64,000 nt of DNA from an uncultured Rhodospirillaceae bacterium (GTDB lineage: Bacteria > Pseudomonadota > Alphaproteobacteria > Rhodospirillales > Casp-alpha2): NCBI GenBank assembly GCA_913030825.1, contig CAJWCU010000008.1, positions 1-64,000 on the forward strand. Reading direction: 5' to 3'. Shown piece by piece: positions 49,763-59,820 of the stretch (the stretch's first letter is position 1; each line of letters begins with the position of its first letter). The notes under the pieces are model-generated. The model made no database searches and was not told where the DNA came from. It was given only the letters and a program-made list of their open reading frames with translations. A program made the position numbers and the translations under genes.

Positions 49763-49911
49763 CGGTTTCCCCGTCTATGTTTCGCGGAGTGTACCCGCAT
49801 TCGGCGGCGCTTCGATACCGGCCCTGTGTTCAGCAAGGCCGAAGCCTGATATTCAAAGGGCGGGAATTCCGGCGCGGACCACTTGTTCGCGGAATCGGAG
49901 GAGAATCGATC

Positions 49912-50568
49912 ATGACGACCAAACATTTCTTGGATCGCCTCGCGAACCTGTCGGCAGCGGTTCAACTCGCCATTCTGATCGCCCTGCTCGGCACGGGTGG
50001 GGCTTTTGCCGCGGACGGTGATGTGGTGGGCAAGGTGCTGCGCCTGAAAAACGCCGCGACGGCACTGCAGAACACCGATCAACGGCCCCTCGCGGTCGGT
50101 GGCGAGGTGATGATCAACGACGTGATTTCAACCGGCGACGGCGCCCGTCTTGAGTTCTCGCTGCGTGACGGCTCGGTCGTGACCCTGGGGGAGCGGGCGC
50201 GCTTCGCCGTGGCCGACTTCGACGAAGGCCCCGGCCACGAAAACATCGCCCTTCGGCTGTTGGCCGGTGCGTTCAAGGCCGTGTCCGGCGAACTCGCCGC
50301 ACGCAACCCCAATGCCATGACCGTCGCCACCACGACGGCGACCATCGGCATTCGCGGCACCACGGTCTGGGGCGGTACGCTGGAGACGGCCTTCGAAGTC
50401 GCGTTGCTGGACGGCACCGCCGTGACGGTGACGACACAGGCCGGGACGGTCGAACTGACCACTGTCGGCCAAGGCACCGCCGTACCGTCGGCGGAACAGC
50501 CGCCGAGCGCGCCCGTCACCTGGGCCCAGGCCAAGGTCTCGCGCGCCCTCGCGACGGTCGATTTCTAG
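49912..50568 (+). CDS. FecR-domain periplasmic/exported protein
   Basis: ATG at 49912; hydrophobic N-terminus, then GDVVGKVLRLKN...GGEVMINDVISTGDGARLEFSLRDGSVVTLGERARFAV...TVATTTATIGIRGTTV. Confidence 0.85.
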   Translation: MTTKHFLDRLANLSAAVQLAILIALLGTGGAFAADGDVVGKVLRLKNAATALQNTDQRPLAVGGEVMINDVISTGDGARLEFSLRDGSVVTLGERARFAVADFDEGPGHENIALRLLAGAFKAVSGELAARNPNAMTVATTTATIGIRGTTVWGGTLETAFEVALLDGTAVTVTTQAGTVELTTVGQGTAVPSAEQPPSAPVTWAQAKVSRALATVDF

Positions 50569-50665
50569 CCCTCGCCATTCCCGGGCGGTGGACTTTTCAT
50601 GCCGCCCCGGAGACACTGGCGCCCCGCACAGATGCCGCCAAACCGATCGAAAGCCCATCGCCTCC

Positions 50666-51844
50666 ATGACCGCCGACATTGCCCGCCTGACCGCCACCTG
50701 GCCCTTCCCGACCCCCGTGCGTTTCGGACCCGGCCGTATCGCCGAATTGGGCAAGACCTGCGCGCGTTTGGGCTTCAAGCGCCCCTTGCTGGTAACCGAC
50801 GCGGGCTTGGCTGCAACGCCGATGGTCGGCGCCGCGCAGGCGTCCCTGACAGACATGGACCTCGCCCCGGTCCTGTTTTCCGAGGTCAGATCCAATCCCA
50901 CCGCGGGCAACGTCGCGGCCGGGTCAGCGATGTTCCTGGAGAACGGCTGCGACGGCATCGTCGCCATGGGCGGCGGATCGGCCATGGACGCCGCCAAGGC
51001 CATCGCCCTGCAGACGGGACAGGACGGCGCGATCCTGGACTATGCCGTCGGCGGGCCGCGCTATAAGGAAATCAACGCCAAAGGGATCGCTCCCCTGGTC
51101 GCGGTCCCGACGACCTCGGGCACCGGATCGGAGATGGGCTATGCCGCCGTGATCTCGGACGAAGCGGCCACGGCGAAGCGCATTCTCTACCACTCGAAGC
51201 TTCTCGCCCGCACGGTGATTTGTGATCCCGAATTGACCACGGGCCTGCCCGCGAACTTGACGGCCTGGACCGGCATGGACGCCGCCGTGCATTGCATCGA
51301 GGCCTACAGTGCCCGGATGTTCAATCCGATGTGCGACGGCATCGCCGCCGAGGGCATGCGCCTGATCGCCGAATGGCTGCCCCGCGCCGTGGCCGACGGC
51401 ACGGACATCGAAGCCCGATCGCACATGATGGCCGCCGCCGCCATGGGCGCCGTCGCCTTCAACAAAGGCCTGGGAGCGGTGCATGCGATCTCCCACGCCG
51501 TCGGCGCCCACCTGGACACCCACCACGGACTGACCAATGCGGTCGTCCTGCCCTATGTGCTGGTCCACAACCGCCCGGCCATTGAGGACGCCTGTGGCGT
51601 CCTGGCGCGCTGCATGGGACTGCCCCGGCACGATTTCACGGGCTTGCTGGATTGGTCCCTTGCGATCCGCGAAAGCTTCGACATTCCCCCTGGCCTGGAC
51701 GGGCTGGGCGTGACCGAGGCCGATCTCGACGCCTTGGCCGAGACCGCCGCCGCCGACGTGACCGCGCGGGAAAATCCCGTCCCCGTCGATGCGGCATCCC
51801 TGCGCGCCGTCATGGCAAACGCACTCGCCAGCGACCTCGGCTAG
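50666..51844 (+). CDS. Iron-containing alcohol dehydrogenase
   Basis: ATG at 50666; FGPGRIAELGKTCARLG, MGGGSAMDAAKAIAL, VPTTSGTGSEMGYAAVI, AISHAVGAHLDTHHGLTNAVVLPYVL. Confidence 0.94.
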   Translation: MTADIARLTATWPFPTPVRFGPGRIAELGKTCARLGFKRPLLVTDAGLAATPMVGAAQASLTDMDLAPVLFSEVRSNPTAGNVAAGSAMFLENGCDGIVAMGGGSAMDAAKAIALQTGQDGAILDYAVGGPRYKEINAKGIAPLVAVPTTSGTGSEMGYAAVISDEAATAKRILYHSKLLARTVICDPELTTGLPANLTAWTGMDAAVHCIEAYSARMFNPMCDGIAAEGMRLIAEWLPRAVADGTDIEARSHMMAAAAMGAVAFNKGLGAVHAISHAVGAHLDTHHGLTNAVVLPYVLVHNRPAIEDACGVLARCMGLPRHDFTGLLDWSLAIRESFDIPPGLDGLGVTEADLDALAETAAADVTARENPVPVDAASLRAVMANALASDLG

Positions 51845-51869
51845 ATCCGGAAAAGGACAGGATCACGCT

Positions 51870-52490
51870 ATGCCCCCGACCCCCGGCATTCTGGAACTGG
51901 TTGATCAATGCGAGTTCATGGCCCGCGCCTATGCCGAAGCCGGTGCCCCCTTGCCCCGGCGGCGGCCGGACGGTTTCCCCGCCATCGTCGCCAGTATCAT
52001 CGGGCAGCAGGTTTCCGCCCACGCGGGGGCCGCGATCCAACGCAAGGTCGAGGCAGGACTGGGCGGCATCACCGTCGAGGCCGTCCTGGCGCGGGACGAC
52101 GATGAATTGCGCGGCTTCGGGCTGTCTCGCCCCAAAGTGAAATACATTCGCGGCGTGGCAGAGGCCGTGGCGGCGGGGGAATTGGATTTCGACGCCCTGC
52201 GCGACGCGCCGGACGAAGAGGTTCTGGAAACCCTGACCCGTCTCAAGGGCATCGGCCAATGGACGGCGGAGATTTATCTGATGTTCGCCTTGGGCCGGCC
52301 CGACGTGATGCCGTCGGGCGATCTGGCGCTGGCCGAAGCCGCCGCCCGCTTGATGCGCTTGAACGCCCGGCCCAAGCCCAAGCAACTGGCCGAGATCGCG
52401 GAACGCTGGCAGCCTTACCGGTCCACCGCCGCCTTGATGCTTTGGTATTACTACCGCTTCACGGGTGGGCCCGGCGCGCCGGACGTCTGA
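51870..52490 (+). CDS. DNA-3-methyladenine glycosylase II (AlkA-like HhH-GPD)
   Basis: ATG at 51870; SIIGQQVSAHAGAAIQRKVEAGLGGI, LKGIGQWTAEIYLMFALGRPDVMPSGDLAL. Confidence 0.92.
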   Translation: MPPTPGILELVDQCEFMARAYAEAGAPLPRRRPDGFPAIVASIIGQQVSAHAGAAIQRKVEAGLGGITVEAVLARDDDELRGFGLSRPKVKYIRGVAEAVAAGELDFDALRDAPDEEVLETLTRLKGIGQWTAEIYLMFALGRPDVMPSGDLALAEAAARLMRLNARPKPKQLAEIAERWQPYRSTAALMLWYYYRFTGGPGAPDV

Positions 52491-52529
52491 CCGGCGCGCC
52501 TGCCCAGCCCCGAGCACCCGCCCCGGGGA

Positions 52530-55079
52530 TCAGGCCCGTGAGTCGATAAAGGTCAACAGCCGTTCTAGATCGTCGTCGTCCATGTCCAGACAGGCATGGG
52601 TATGGGCATCGGTCTTGGCGACGATGGACGCGGCCAGCGTGCCGGCCCCCGGCAGGTCGATCGTAAAGGCATCGCCTTCTTTGACCTCCAGCCCGCGGTT
52701 CAGGATCACGCTGCCGCCCTTGGAAATGGCATGCAACATCGTGCTCTTGACCGTACCGCCGACGGTGACCTTGATTTCCATCCCCATCGGATGGGCGGTC
52801 GACCATTCCGGGTCCTGGCTGTCACGGATGATCTCGACCAGGCGTTCGTTCATATGATCGATGCCAGAGTTGACCTCACCCGCCGCTTCCAACTGCTGCT
52901 GCGCGGCTTCGCCCGATTGCCCGGCGACGTCCGTCACCTGGATGATGTTGGACGAGACCTCCTGCGTGCCGGCTGCGGCTTGCTCCACATTGCGGGCGAT
53001 TTCCTGGGTCGCCACGCCCTGCTGTTCGACCGCGGCGGCGACGGACGAGGCGATCTCGTTGATGTCGCCGATGGTCTGGGTGATGCCTTCGATCGCATGC
53101 ACCGAGTCCTGGGTCGCCGTCTGGATTCCGCCGATCTGCTTGCCGATCTCCTCGGTCGCCTTGGCGGTCTGGTTGGCCAGATTCTTGACCTCGGACGCCA
53201 CGACGGCGAAGCCCTTGCCGGCGTCTCCGGCACGGGCGGCCTCGATGGTGGCGTTCAGGGCCAGCAGGTTCGTCTGCTCGGCGATATCGGTGATCAAATC
53301 GACCACCTCGCCGATCTTATGTGCCGCCTCGGCTAGGCCCTGGATTTGGGCGTTGGTACGATCTGCATCCTCGGTCGCCTGCCGGGCGATCTGTGATGAC
53401 CGGCCGACCTGAGACGAGATCTCGTTGATCGAAGACGACAGTTCCTCGGCCGCACTGGCTACAGTCTGCACGTTGATGGTCGCCTCCTCGGCGGCACTGG
53501 CGACGGTCGTTGCCTGAACATGCGCCGCCTGTGACAGGTCCGACGCCGACCGGGCGGAAGTCTCCACCGTGCCGGCCCGTTCCTTGACCAGTTCGACGGC
53601 CTTGGCGACTTCTTCCTCCAACGCCGAATTGAGCGCCAGAACCTCGCTGCGCAGGCGGCGGCGGTTGCGGCGTTCTTCGTTGGACCGCTCCGCCGACATG
53701 CGCTGCACCTCCAGGGCGTTCTCCTTGAACACCTGGACCGTCCCGGCCATGGCCGCCAGTTCGTCGGAACCGTGGGTATCGACTTCGACCCCCAGATTGC
53801 CGTCGGCCAGCGCGACCATGTTGTCGGACAGTTGAACCAGCCGCGCGACCAGGCGGCGGACGATGAAGAAGTAGATGAAACCGAGCACCAGGAACGAGGC
53901 GACGGCCAGGAAGATGAGGAACTTCTTGTTCCGCTCCGCCGTTACGTCGGCAGCCGCGGCTTCCGACGACATTTCGGCTTCGGCGATGGTGACCTGCTCC
54001 GCGATCAACTCGCTGAACGACGAAGAAATCTGACGGGACTCGGCCATCAGGCTTTCGACTTCCTCCTGCACCAGAAGCTCGGTAAGACGCATATCGAACA
54101 CGTTGTTCTCACCTGCGCCGACGGCGACCAGTTTTCCAACGATCTTCGCCATCTCGGCCGACTGATCCGACTGGGCGATCAGCGACATGTTGTCTTCCAG
54201 AAGGGATTTGGCGCCGATGAAGCGCTCCTTGAGGGGCTGCATCCTCTCCGGCGCGGTTTCCGCCGCCGCGTTGCCCAACAAGCCGACCACCCGGTTGACT
54301 TCCGCCTTAACGTTCATCGCCGCGGTCAGGGGTTCCACCCCGCCTTCGACGAACTCCAGAACCGCCCCCGGCTGAGTAATATCGACGGCTTCGGCGCCCA
54401 AGGAGAGATTGAAGGCAACTTCGTCGGCGATCACCGACGTCATTGACGCCAGGGTCTCATGCATGATCCCGACGCTCTCCATGGCTTTGTGGCGGGCTTC
54501 GACAAGAGCGTTACGCTGTTCGACCTTATCCCCGACCTGTTGAAGCTTTTCCTTAAGCTGGCCGGCGCCGTCCCTGAGTTGCATGAGGACATCGTCGCTC
54601 ATATCCACGTTGGCGATGATCTGCTGAAACCGGTCGAAGCTGGTGTTGACCAAATCATCGACTTCCTGGCGCCCGAGCTGATCCTTGGCGGCGACCATTG
54701 CGGGCGCGATCGAGGTGATCCGCGCGACGGTCTCCGACAGGCGCAGCGCATTGGCCATCGCCGGCACCTTGCCGTGCGTTATGGTCGCCAACGTATTCGA
54801 CGTGGTGCTCATGGAATACCAGCCGACGGCGATGGCGGCGGCGGTGGTGGCGAAAATGACCAGCACGGAAAACAGCAATCGGGCCCCGATGCCCATGCCG
54901 CTTCGTCCCGTTGCGCCGGGGGCCGCGGATGCGGGCTCCGTCGCCTGATTGTCGGTCGCCTGATTGTCGAATGATTGGTGTTCGTCCGTTTCCGCCGCAG
55001 CGGTCTCAACCTCGTCGGCCGCTTCGGCAAGCGGCTCTCCCACCGTTTCGTCTTCGGCGGGATTTTCTTTGTCGTTCAT
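52530..55079 (-). CDS. Methyl-accepting chemotaxis protein with acidic N-terminal tail and C-terminal PilZ-like domain
   Basis: ATG at 55079; two TMs, HAMP (VALADGNLGVEVDTHGSDELAAMAGTVQVFKENA), MCP signalling hairpin (DIAEQTNLLALNATIEAARAGDAGKGFAVVASEVKNLANQTAKATEEIGKQI), PilZ-like C-terminus (LHAISKGGSVILNRGLEVKEGDAFTIDLPG). Confidence 0.93.
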   Translation of the reverse strand: MNDKENPAEDETVGEPLAEAADEVETAAAETDEHQSFDNQATDNQATEPASAAPGATGRSGMGIGARLLFSVLVIFATTAAAIAVGWYSMSTTSNTLATITHGKVPAMANALRLSETVARITSIAPAMVAAKDQLGRQEVDDLVNTSFDRFQQIIANVDMSDDVLMQLRDGAGQLKEKLQQVGDKVEQRNALVEARHKAMESVGIMHETLASMTSVIADEVAFNLSLGAEAVDITQPGAVLEFVEGGVEPLTAAMNVKAEVNRVVGLLGNAAAETAPERMQPLKERFIGAKSLLEDNMSLIAQSDQSAEMAKIVGKLVAVGAGENNVFDMRLTELLVQEEVESLMAESRQISSSFSELIAEQVTIAEAEMSSEAAAADVTAERNKKFLIFLAVASFLVLGFIYFFIVRRLVARLVQLSDNMVALADGNLGVEVDTHGSDELAAMAGTVQVFKENALEVQRMSAERSNEERRNRRRLRSEVLALNSALEEEVAKAVELVKERAGTVETSARSASDLSQAAHVQATTVASAAEEATINVQTVASAAEELSSSINEISSQVGRSSQIARQATEDADRTNAQIQGLAEAAHKIGEVVDLITDIAEQTNLLALNATIEAARAGDAGKGFAVVASEVKNLANQTAKATEEIGKQIGGIQTATQDSVHAIEGITQTIGDINEIASSVAAAVEQQGVATQEIARNVEQAAAGTQEVSSNIIQVTDVAGQSGEAAQQQLEAAGEVNSGIDHMNERLVEIIRDSQDPEWSTAHPMGMEIKVTVGGTVKSTMLHAISKGGSVILNRGLEVKEGDAFTIDLPGAGTLAASIVAKTDAHTHACLDMDDDDLERLLTFIDSRA

Positions 55080-55398
55080 CGTCCCAGACCCTTTTCTTGG
55101 CTGTTTCCTCTGTCTAAACGGCGTCCGTCCCACCCGTTTTCCGGTAGGTTCGGGCCGCTTCCCCCAACTGGAGCACGTTATCCTATGCGATTGGCCTTTC
55201 GGCGTCAGAACCAATAGGACCAGAAAACAATCCGAAAAGCTCTGGGATCAATCACCTATTCCCCCGCCTGAAACCGGCGGATTAAAGGGAATTAGATGTG
55301 CACGATTGGATAATTTGCCCCCCAGCTGTCTCAGCACGGTCGCAAGCATACAAATTCCGGTCAATTGGAATCTAGCTATCCAAAAGGCGTATGTACGA

Positions 55399-56265
55399 TC
55401 AGGAGACTTTCACGTGATGCAGCCAGTTGTCGATTTCCCGGCAGCGGACCGCCGGATCGGCGACCACTTCGCCCACGCCCAGGCCGGCGGCCAAGGCTGC
55501 CACATCGGGTGCTGAGCGGTCGTCCGCCGCCCCGATACGGCGCATGCCGTCCGTCGCCGCCACCATCGTCTGGCGGTCGGGATAGATGCCTTGATCGACC
55601 ATATCGTCGCCGTACCGCCGGATCAGGCCCGCCATATGTTCCAGGGTAAATTCGGGATGGTACTGGACGCCCCAGAACTCGCCTTTGTCAAAGGTGAACC
55701 GGGCGGCCTGGATCGGGCTGTGGCGATTGGACGCCAGGACCTGGGCCCCAGGCGGCAAATGCGTGACTTCGTCATAGTGGATCGCCAGGGAGTCGAAAAC
55801 GGCCGGTTTACCGCCGAACAGCGGAAAGGTCCGGCCGTCATCGCTGATCTCGATATCGCGGCACAACCCGACCTCGCGCCCGTTGGGGCTGGGCGCCACG
55901 TCGCCGCCGGCGGCGACCACGGCGACCTGAAGGCCCCAGCAACTGCCCAACAGCGGCAGACCCGCGTGGAACACGGCCTTGATCAAATCGACCTGGCGTT
56001 GAACCTCCGGCGCGTTGCCAGACGCCCGCACGAACAGCCCCGATCCCCCCAGGATCGCACCATTGAAATCACCCAGCGCCACGCCGCCCGGCAGGTCCGC
56101 AGGCCCGTCGGCGGGGAACACGATATGGATGTCCGCGTCGGGTGCCGTGCGGCGGACGGCCGCGGCGTATTGTTCGGAATTGGTGCCCAGGCCGGCCTGC
56201 GCCATGGCTTGGTTGCCTGCCGCCGTGTTGCCTTCGATCAACAGGATACGAAGCGGCTCGGTCAT
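55399..56265 (-). CDS. Class I glutamine amidotransferase (GMP synthase-like)
   Basis: LPLLGSCWGLQVAVVAAGG nucleophile elbow; FWGVQYHPEFTLEHMAGLIRRYG. Confidence 0.9.
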   Translation of the reverse strand: MTEPLRILLIEGNTAAGNQAMAQAGLGTNSEQYAAAVRRTAPDADIHIVFPADGPADLPGGVALGDFNGAILGGSGLFVRASGNAPEVQRQVDLIKAVFHAGLPLLGSCWGLQVAVVAAGGDVAPSPNGREVGLCRDIEISDDGRTFPLFGGKPAVFDSLAIHYDEVTHLPPGAQVLASNRHSPIQAARFTFDKGEFWGVQYHPEFTLEHMAGLIRRYGDDMVDQGIYPDRQTMVAATDGMRRIGAADDRSAPDVAALAAGLGVGEVVADPAVRCREIDNWLHHVKVS

Positions 56266-56287
56266 GGCTGTGTCGCCCTTTTCGTTA

Positions 56288-57010
56288 TCATTGTTTCGTC
56301 CCGGACATTTCCCGCGCCATGCGTTCGGCCCGATTGATCTGCGTCCTGTTCAAGGTAACCATCAGCTTTTCCCGCTGGCCCTTGGGATCGAATTGCGGAT
56401 TGTGGTTTTTGATCTCGGCAGCATGGGGCAGCGCCAGGGTCAGCCACTTATATGCCTCGACCGCATCGCGTTTCACGCCCCATCCTTCGACGTACATGAT
56501 CCCGATCAGATATTGGGCTACCGGCTGCCCCTGATAGGCCGCCTTACGGTACAGATCGATGGCCCGGCCGTAATCGTTGGCCACGCCCAGCCCGTTGAAA
56601 TAGAGCTCGCCCAGCGCGAACTGAGCATCCTTGTCCCCCCCCGCCGTCGCCGCCACGCGGTACCATTCGGCGGCCTTGGCGAAATCCCGCGGCAGCCCCC
56701 GGCCGTTGGCGTAGGCCCAACCCATGGCGTACTGGCCGCGAACCGAGCCCTTGCCCGCCGCGTCACGAAACAAGGCAACGGCGCGATCGGGGTCGGCAAC
56801 GCGCGAGTCTCGGCGGACCATCAACCAGCCAAGATCGACCGCCGCGTTCAGATCCCCCGCCGCGACTGTTTTCTCCAGGCGGACGATCTCGCGTTTGAGG
56901 GCGGCCAATTCCGGGTCGTCCTCCTGCGCGGGCGCGCCGAAGAAGAACCAGGCCGCCCAACCGGAGCCCAGCAAGGCCGACAACAGGAGGATGTAAGCGA
57001 GAAAACGCAT
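56288..57010 (-). CDS. SEL1/TPR repeat protein with N-terminal membrane anchor
   Basis: Repeats such as GQYAMGWAYANGRGLPRDFAKAAEWYRVAA and AQFALGELYFNGLGVANDYGRAIDLYRKAA. Confidence 0.88.
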   Translation of the reverse strand: MRFLAYILLLSALLGSGWAAWFFFGAPAQEDDPELAALKREIVRLEKTVAAGDLNAAVDLGWLMVRRDSRVADPDRAVALFRDAAGKGSVRGQYAMGWAYANGRGLPRDFAKAAEWYRVAATAGGDKDAQFALGELYFNGLGVANDYGRAIDLYRKAAYQGQPVAQYLIGIMYVEGWGVKRDAVEAYKWLTLALPHAAEIKNHNPQFDPKGQREKLMVTLNRTQINRAERMAREMSGTKQ

Positions 57011-57103
57011 GGCGCCGCATTGAACGACGGCGACGGGCCCGAGGACAAGCGTCTCGTAAGCGGCTCGGGAAAATTTAAATGATCAAGGGGGCGCCCGGCG
57101 GCG

Positions 57104-57424
57104 TCAGCGCGGTTTTTCGCCGCCCTGACGAACGCGTTCCTGTTTGCCTTCGAACACCGGCTTGTCGTAGCAGGTGACCTCGCCCAACGTCCGATAGCAG
57201 TAGACGTTCATTTGCGGGACGACTTCGTCTTCTTCGCAATAGGTCAGGCCGCGTTCCTTGCGAACGGAGGAGCAATTCTTGCCGCTGGACAGGGAAATAA
57301 CGTGATCGCCCAATGTCTTATCCGTCGCAATGACGGAAACACCTTCGACGCCGACGGCGGCGGCGCACCCGGCGATCAATAGGCCAACGGCAAGCGTCGC
57401 GAGAATTCGTGTCATACCCTTCAT
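57104..57424 (-). CDS. Small lipoprotein, unknown function
   Basis: ATG at 57424; lipobox LLIAGC after hydrophobic signal; several Cys residues in mature part. Confidence 0.75.
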   Translation of the reverse strand: MKGMTRILATLAVGLLIAGCAAAVGVEGVSVIATDKTLGDHVISLSSGKNCSSVRKERGLTYCEEDEVVPQMNVYCYRTLGEVTCYDKPVFEGKQERVRQGGEKPR

Positions 57425-57633
57425 GGGGCTCCTCACAGGCGAAAAGCGGCCGAATGGAACGCCGCCATTCCGCATCCTGCCCGATCATCGTTAAGGAGCC
57501 GTAAACCCGCCGGACGCATCAAGGGGCGTCTCACGGCAACATAGGCATCCCGCACCGCGCCCCACCAGTTGCTATCAAATGAAAAGGCCACTATTTTCCC
57601 CGCGAATTCAAACCGAACGTCGGGAGCCCCAGT

Positions 57634-58293
57634 GTGGCCGATCATACCGAAGACAGCCTAATCCGCGAAATCGACGAAGAGTTGCGCCAGGACCAGTTCC
57701 AAAAGGTCTGGAGCCGCTACGGCAAACTCATTCTCGGCGCCGCGGGGCTCTGCGTCGCCGCCGTCGCCGGCTACCAGTTCTGGCTCAAGCACGACCTGGA
57801 AACCCGCCACGCGCTGGGCGAACGTTTCGATCAGGCGCAACAGATGGCCGCCGGGGACAAAGCCGACGCCGCCGTCACTGCCTTCAAGAACCTGACCGAA
57901 GAAGGCGGCGGCTATGGCCTGCTCGCCCGGTTCCAGGAAGCGGCCCTGCTCGCCAAACAGGGCGATGCAGCGGGTGCGCTGGCCGTGTACGACGAAATTT
58001 CAAAGAACTCAGGCGCCACGAAGCTCTATCAGGAACTGGCGCAGTTGCTGGCGGCTGGGATCCAGGTCAATCAGCCGGACGCCGACGCAGCGGCCATTCA
58101 AAGCCGCCTCGCGCCGTTGACGGCGGCCGGGAACCCCTGGCGGTTCAGCGCGCAGGAATTAATGGCGGCATTGGCGCTAAAGGCCGGGGATACGGCCAAG
58201 GCGAAGGAAATCTATGGCGAACTTTCCAAGGATTCCGAAACGCCGGGCCGCATGCGCCAACGCGCAACGGAAATGTTAACGATATTGCGTTAA
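57634..58293 (+). CDS. yfgM: YfgM-like TPR membrane protein (ancillary SecYEG/BAM component)
   Basis: SLIREIDEELRQDQFQKVWSRYGKLILGAAGLCVAAVAGYQFWLKHD (TPR_21 family) directly upstream of bamB. Confidence 0.88.
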   Translation: MADHTEDSLIREIDEELRQDQFQKVWSRYGKLILGAAGLCVAAVAGYQFWLKHDLETRHALGERFDQAQQMAAGDKADAAVTAFKNLTEEGGGYGLLARFQEAALLAKQGDAAGALAVYDEISKNSGATKLYQELAQLLAAGIQVNQPDADAAAIQSRLAPLTAAGNPWRFSAQELMAALALKAGDTAKAKEIYGELSKDSETPGRMRQRATEMLTILR

Positions 58294-58347
58294 AAACCCC
58301 GCTGAATTAATCAGGACAAGACATCGGGGAACAGGGAAAAGACCGGA

Positions 58348-59760
58348 ATGGCTGCGCCGACGAACGGAATTCGCCCGCAACGGGGCGTTCTTGCCCATCC
58401 GGGACACGCCGGATACCCCCGCCGCCTGCGCGCGCGGGCCCTGTCCTGTGCCCTTGCCGTGACCTTGTCCGTCGCGGTCGGCGGGTGCACATATCTGCAG
58501 GATCTGTTTACCAAAGAGGACCCACCGCTCCCCGGAACGCGGATTTCTATCCTGTCCAATCAGCGCACCCTGGCCGCCGACCCGGACCTGGCGGGACATC
58601 AGATTTTGCTGCCGGCACCCTCGCCCAATCCCAATTGGCCGCAGCCGGGGGGCTATCCCAACCACGCCATGCATCACATTCAGGTACCGGAGAACATTTC
58701 CCTCGCCTGGGAGACCAGCATCGGCACCGGGAACGACGATGAATTGCGGTTCATGGGATCACCCGTGGTCGCGGACGGGCGGGTCTACGCCATGGATGCC
58801 GAATCCGAGGTGTCTTCCGTCGATCTGGAGACCGGTGAGCGTTATTGGGAGGTTCCCCTAGCACCCGAGGCAGAAGAAGATGACGGCCATATCTCCGGCG
58901 GCGTCGCCTATGAGAACGGGCGGGTTTTCGCCGCGACCGGTTTCGGCCACGTCATCGCGCTGGACGCCAAGACTGGCAAGGAACTGTGGCGCACGGTCCT
59001 GACCGGCCCCATGCGCGCCGCGCCGACCGTGCGCGGCGGGCGGGTGTTTGTGGTGACGTTGGACAACCGCTCCTTCGCCCTGGATGAAAAAACCGGCCAA
59101 CAACTGTGGGATCATTCGGGCATCACCGAGTCCGCGTCGCTGCTGGGTGCCGCCAGCCCCGCCGTCGATCAGGGCGTCGTCATCGTCCCCTATTCTTCCG
59201 GCGAACTGGTGGCGCTGCGCACGGAGAACGGCCGCCTGCTGTGGTCGGACTCGCTGGCTTCGCTGAAACGCTCGGACATCGTCTCGGCCCTGTCCCATAT
59301 TCGCGGCCGGCCGGTCATCGACCGGGGACGCGTCATCGCCGTCAGCCACTCCGGAATCATGGCCGCCTATGACCTGCGCACCGGACGGCGCATTTGGGAA
59401 CGCGATATCGGCGGCGTCGAAAGCCCCTGGGTTGCCGGCGAATACATTTACGTCCTGACCAACGACGCCGAAGTCGCCTGCGTCAGCCGCGATACGGGCG
59501 GTGTCTATTGGGTCCGCCCGCTGCCGCGCTTCGAAGACCCCGACGATCAGGAAGACCTGATCATCTGGACCGGCCCGATCCTGGCGTCCGACCGGCTGAT
59601 CATGGCGGGATCGCATGGTCTGGCCTGGGCACTGTCGCCCTACACGGGCCGCTTTATCGGTGAAGTCGAATTGCCGGACGGCATTTCCGTGCCGCCGGTG
59701 GTCGCCGACGGCCGCGTGATCTTCCTGTCCGACGACGCCGAACTGGTCGTCTACAAGTAA
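58348..59760 (+). CDS. bamB: Outer membrane assembly lipoprotein BamB (PQQ-like beta-propeller)
   Basis: Lipobox VGGC, repeated PQQ-blade motifs (ALDAKTGKELWRTVL, ALDEKTGQQLWDH, YDLRTGRRIWERD), yfgM-bamB-der order. Confidence 0.94.
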   Translation: MAAPTNGIRPQRGVLAHPGHAGYPRRLRARALSCALAVTLSVAVGGCTYLQDLFTKEDPPLPGTRISILSNQRTLAADPDLAGHQILLPAPSPNPNWPQPGGYPNHAMHHIQVPENISLAWETSIGTGNDDELRFMGSPVVADGRVYAMDAESEVSSVDLETGERYWEVPLAPEAEEDDGHISGGVAYENGRVFAATGFGHVIALDAKTGKELWRTVLTGPMRAAPTVRGGRVFVVTLDNRSFALDEKTGQQLWDHSGITESASLLGAASPAVDQGVVIVPYSSGELVALRTENGRLLWSDSLASLKRSDIVSALSHIRGRPVIDRGRVIAVSHSGIMAAYDLRTGRRIWERDIGGVESPWVAGEYIYVLTNDAEVACVSRDTGGVYWVRPLPRFEDPDDQEDLIIWTGPILASDRLIMAGSHGLAWALSPYTGRFIGEVELPDGISVPPVVADGRVIFLSDDAELVVYK

Positions 59761-59820
59761 CCCGACCCACTTAACCCATCTGCCGGACGTTCAAGGTCCG
59801 CAATCTGATTGGCCAAGGCC

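Noticed and set aside
49912-50568. FecR-domain gene as part of a FecIR surface signalling system
   Set aside because: No ECF sigma factor or TonB receptor gene is adjacent; appears to be a stand-alone FecR-domain protein.
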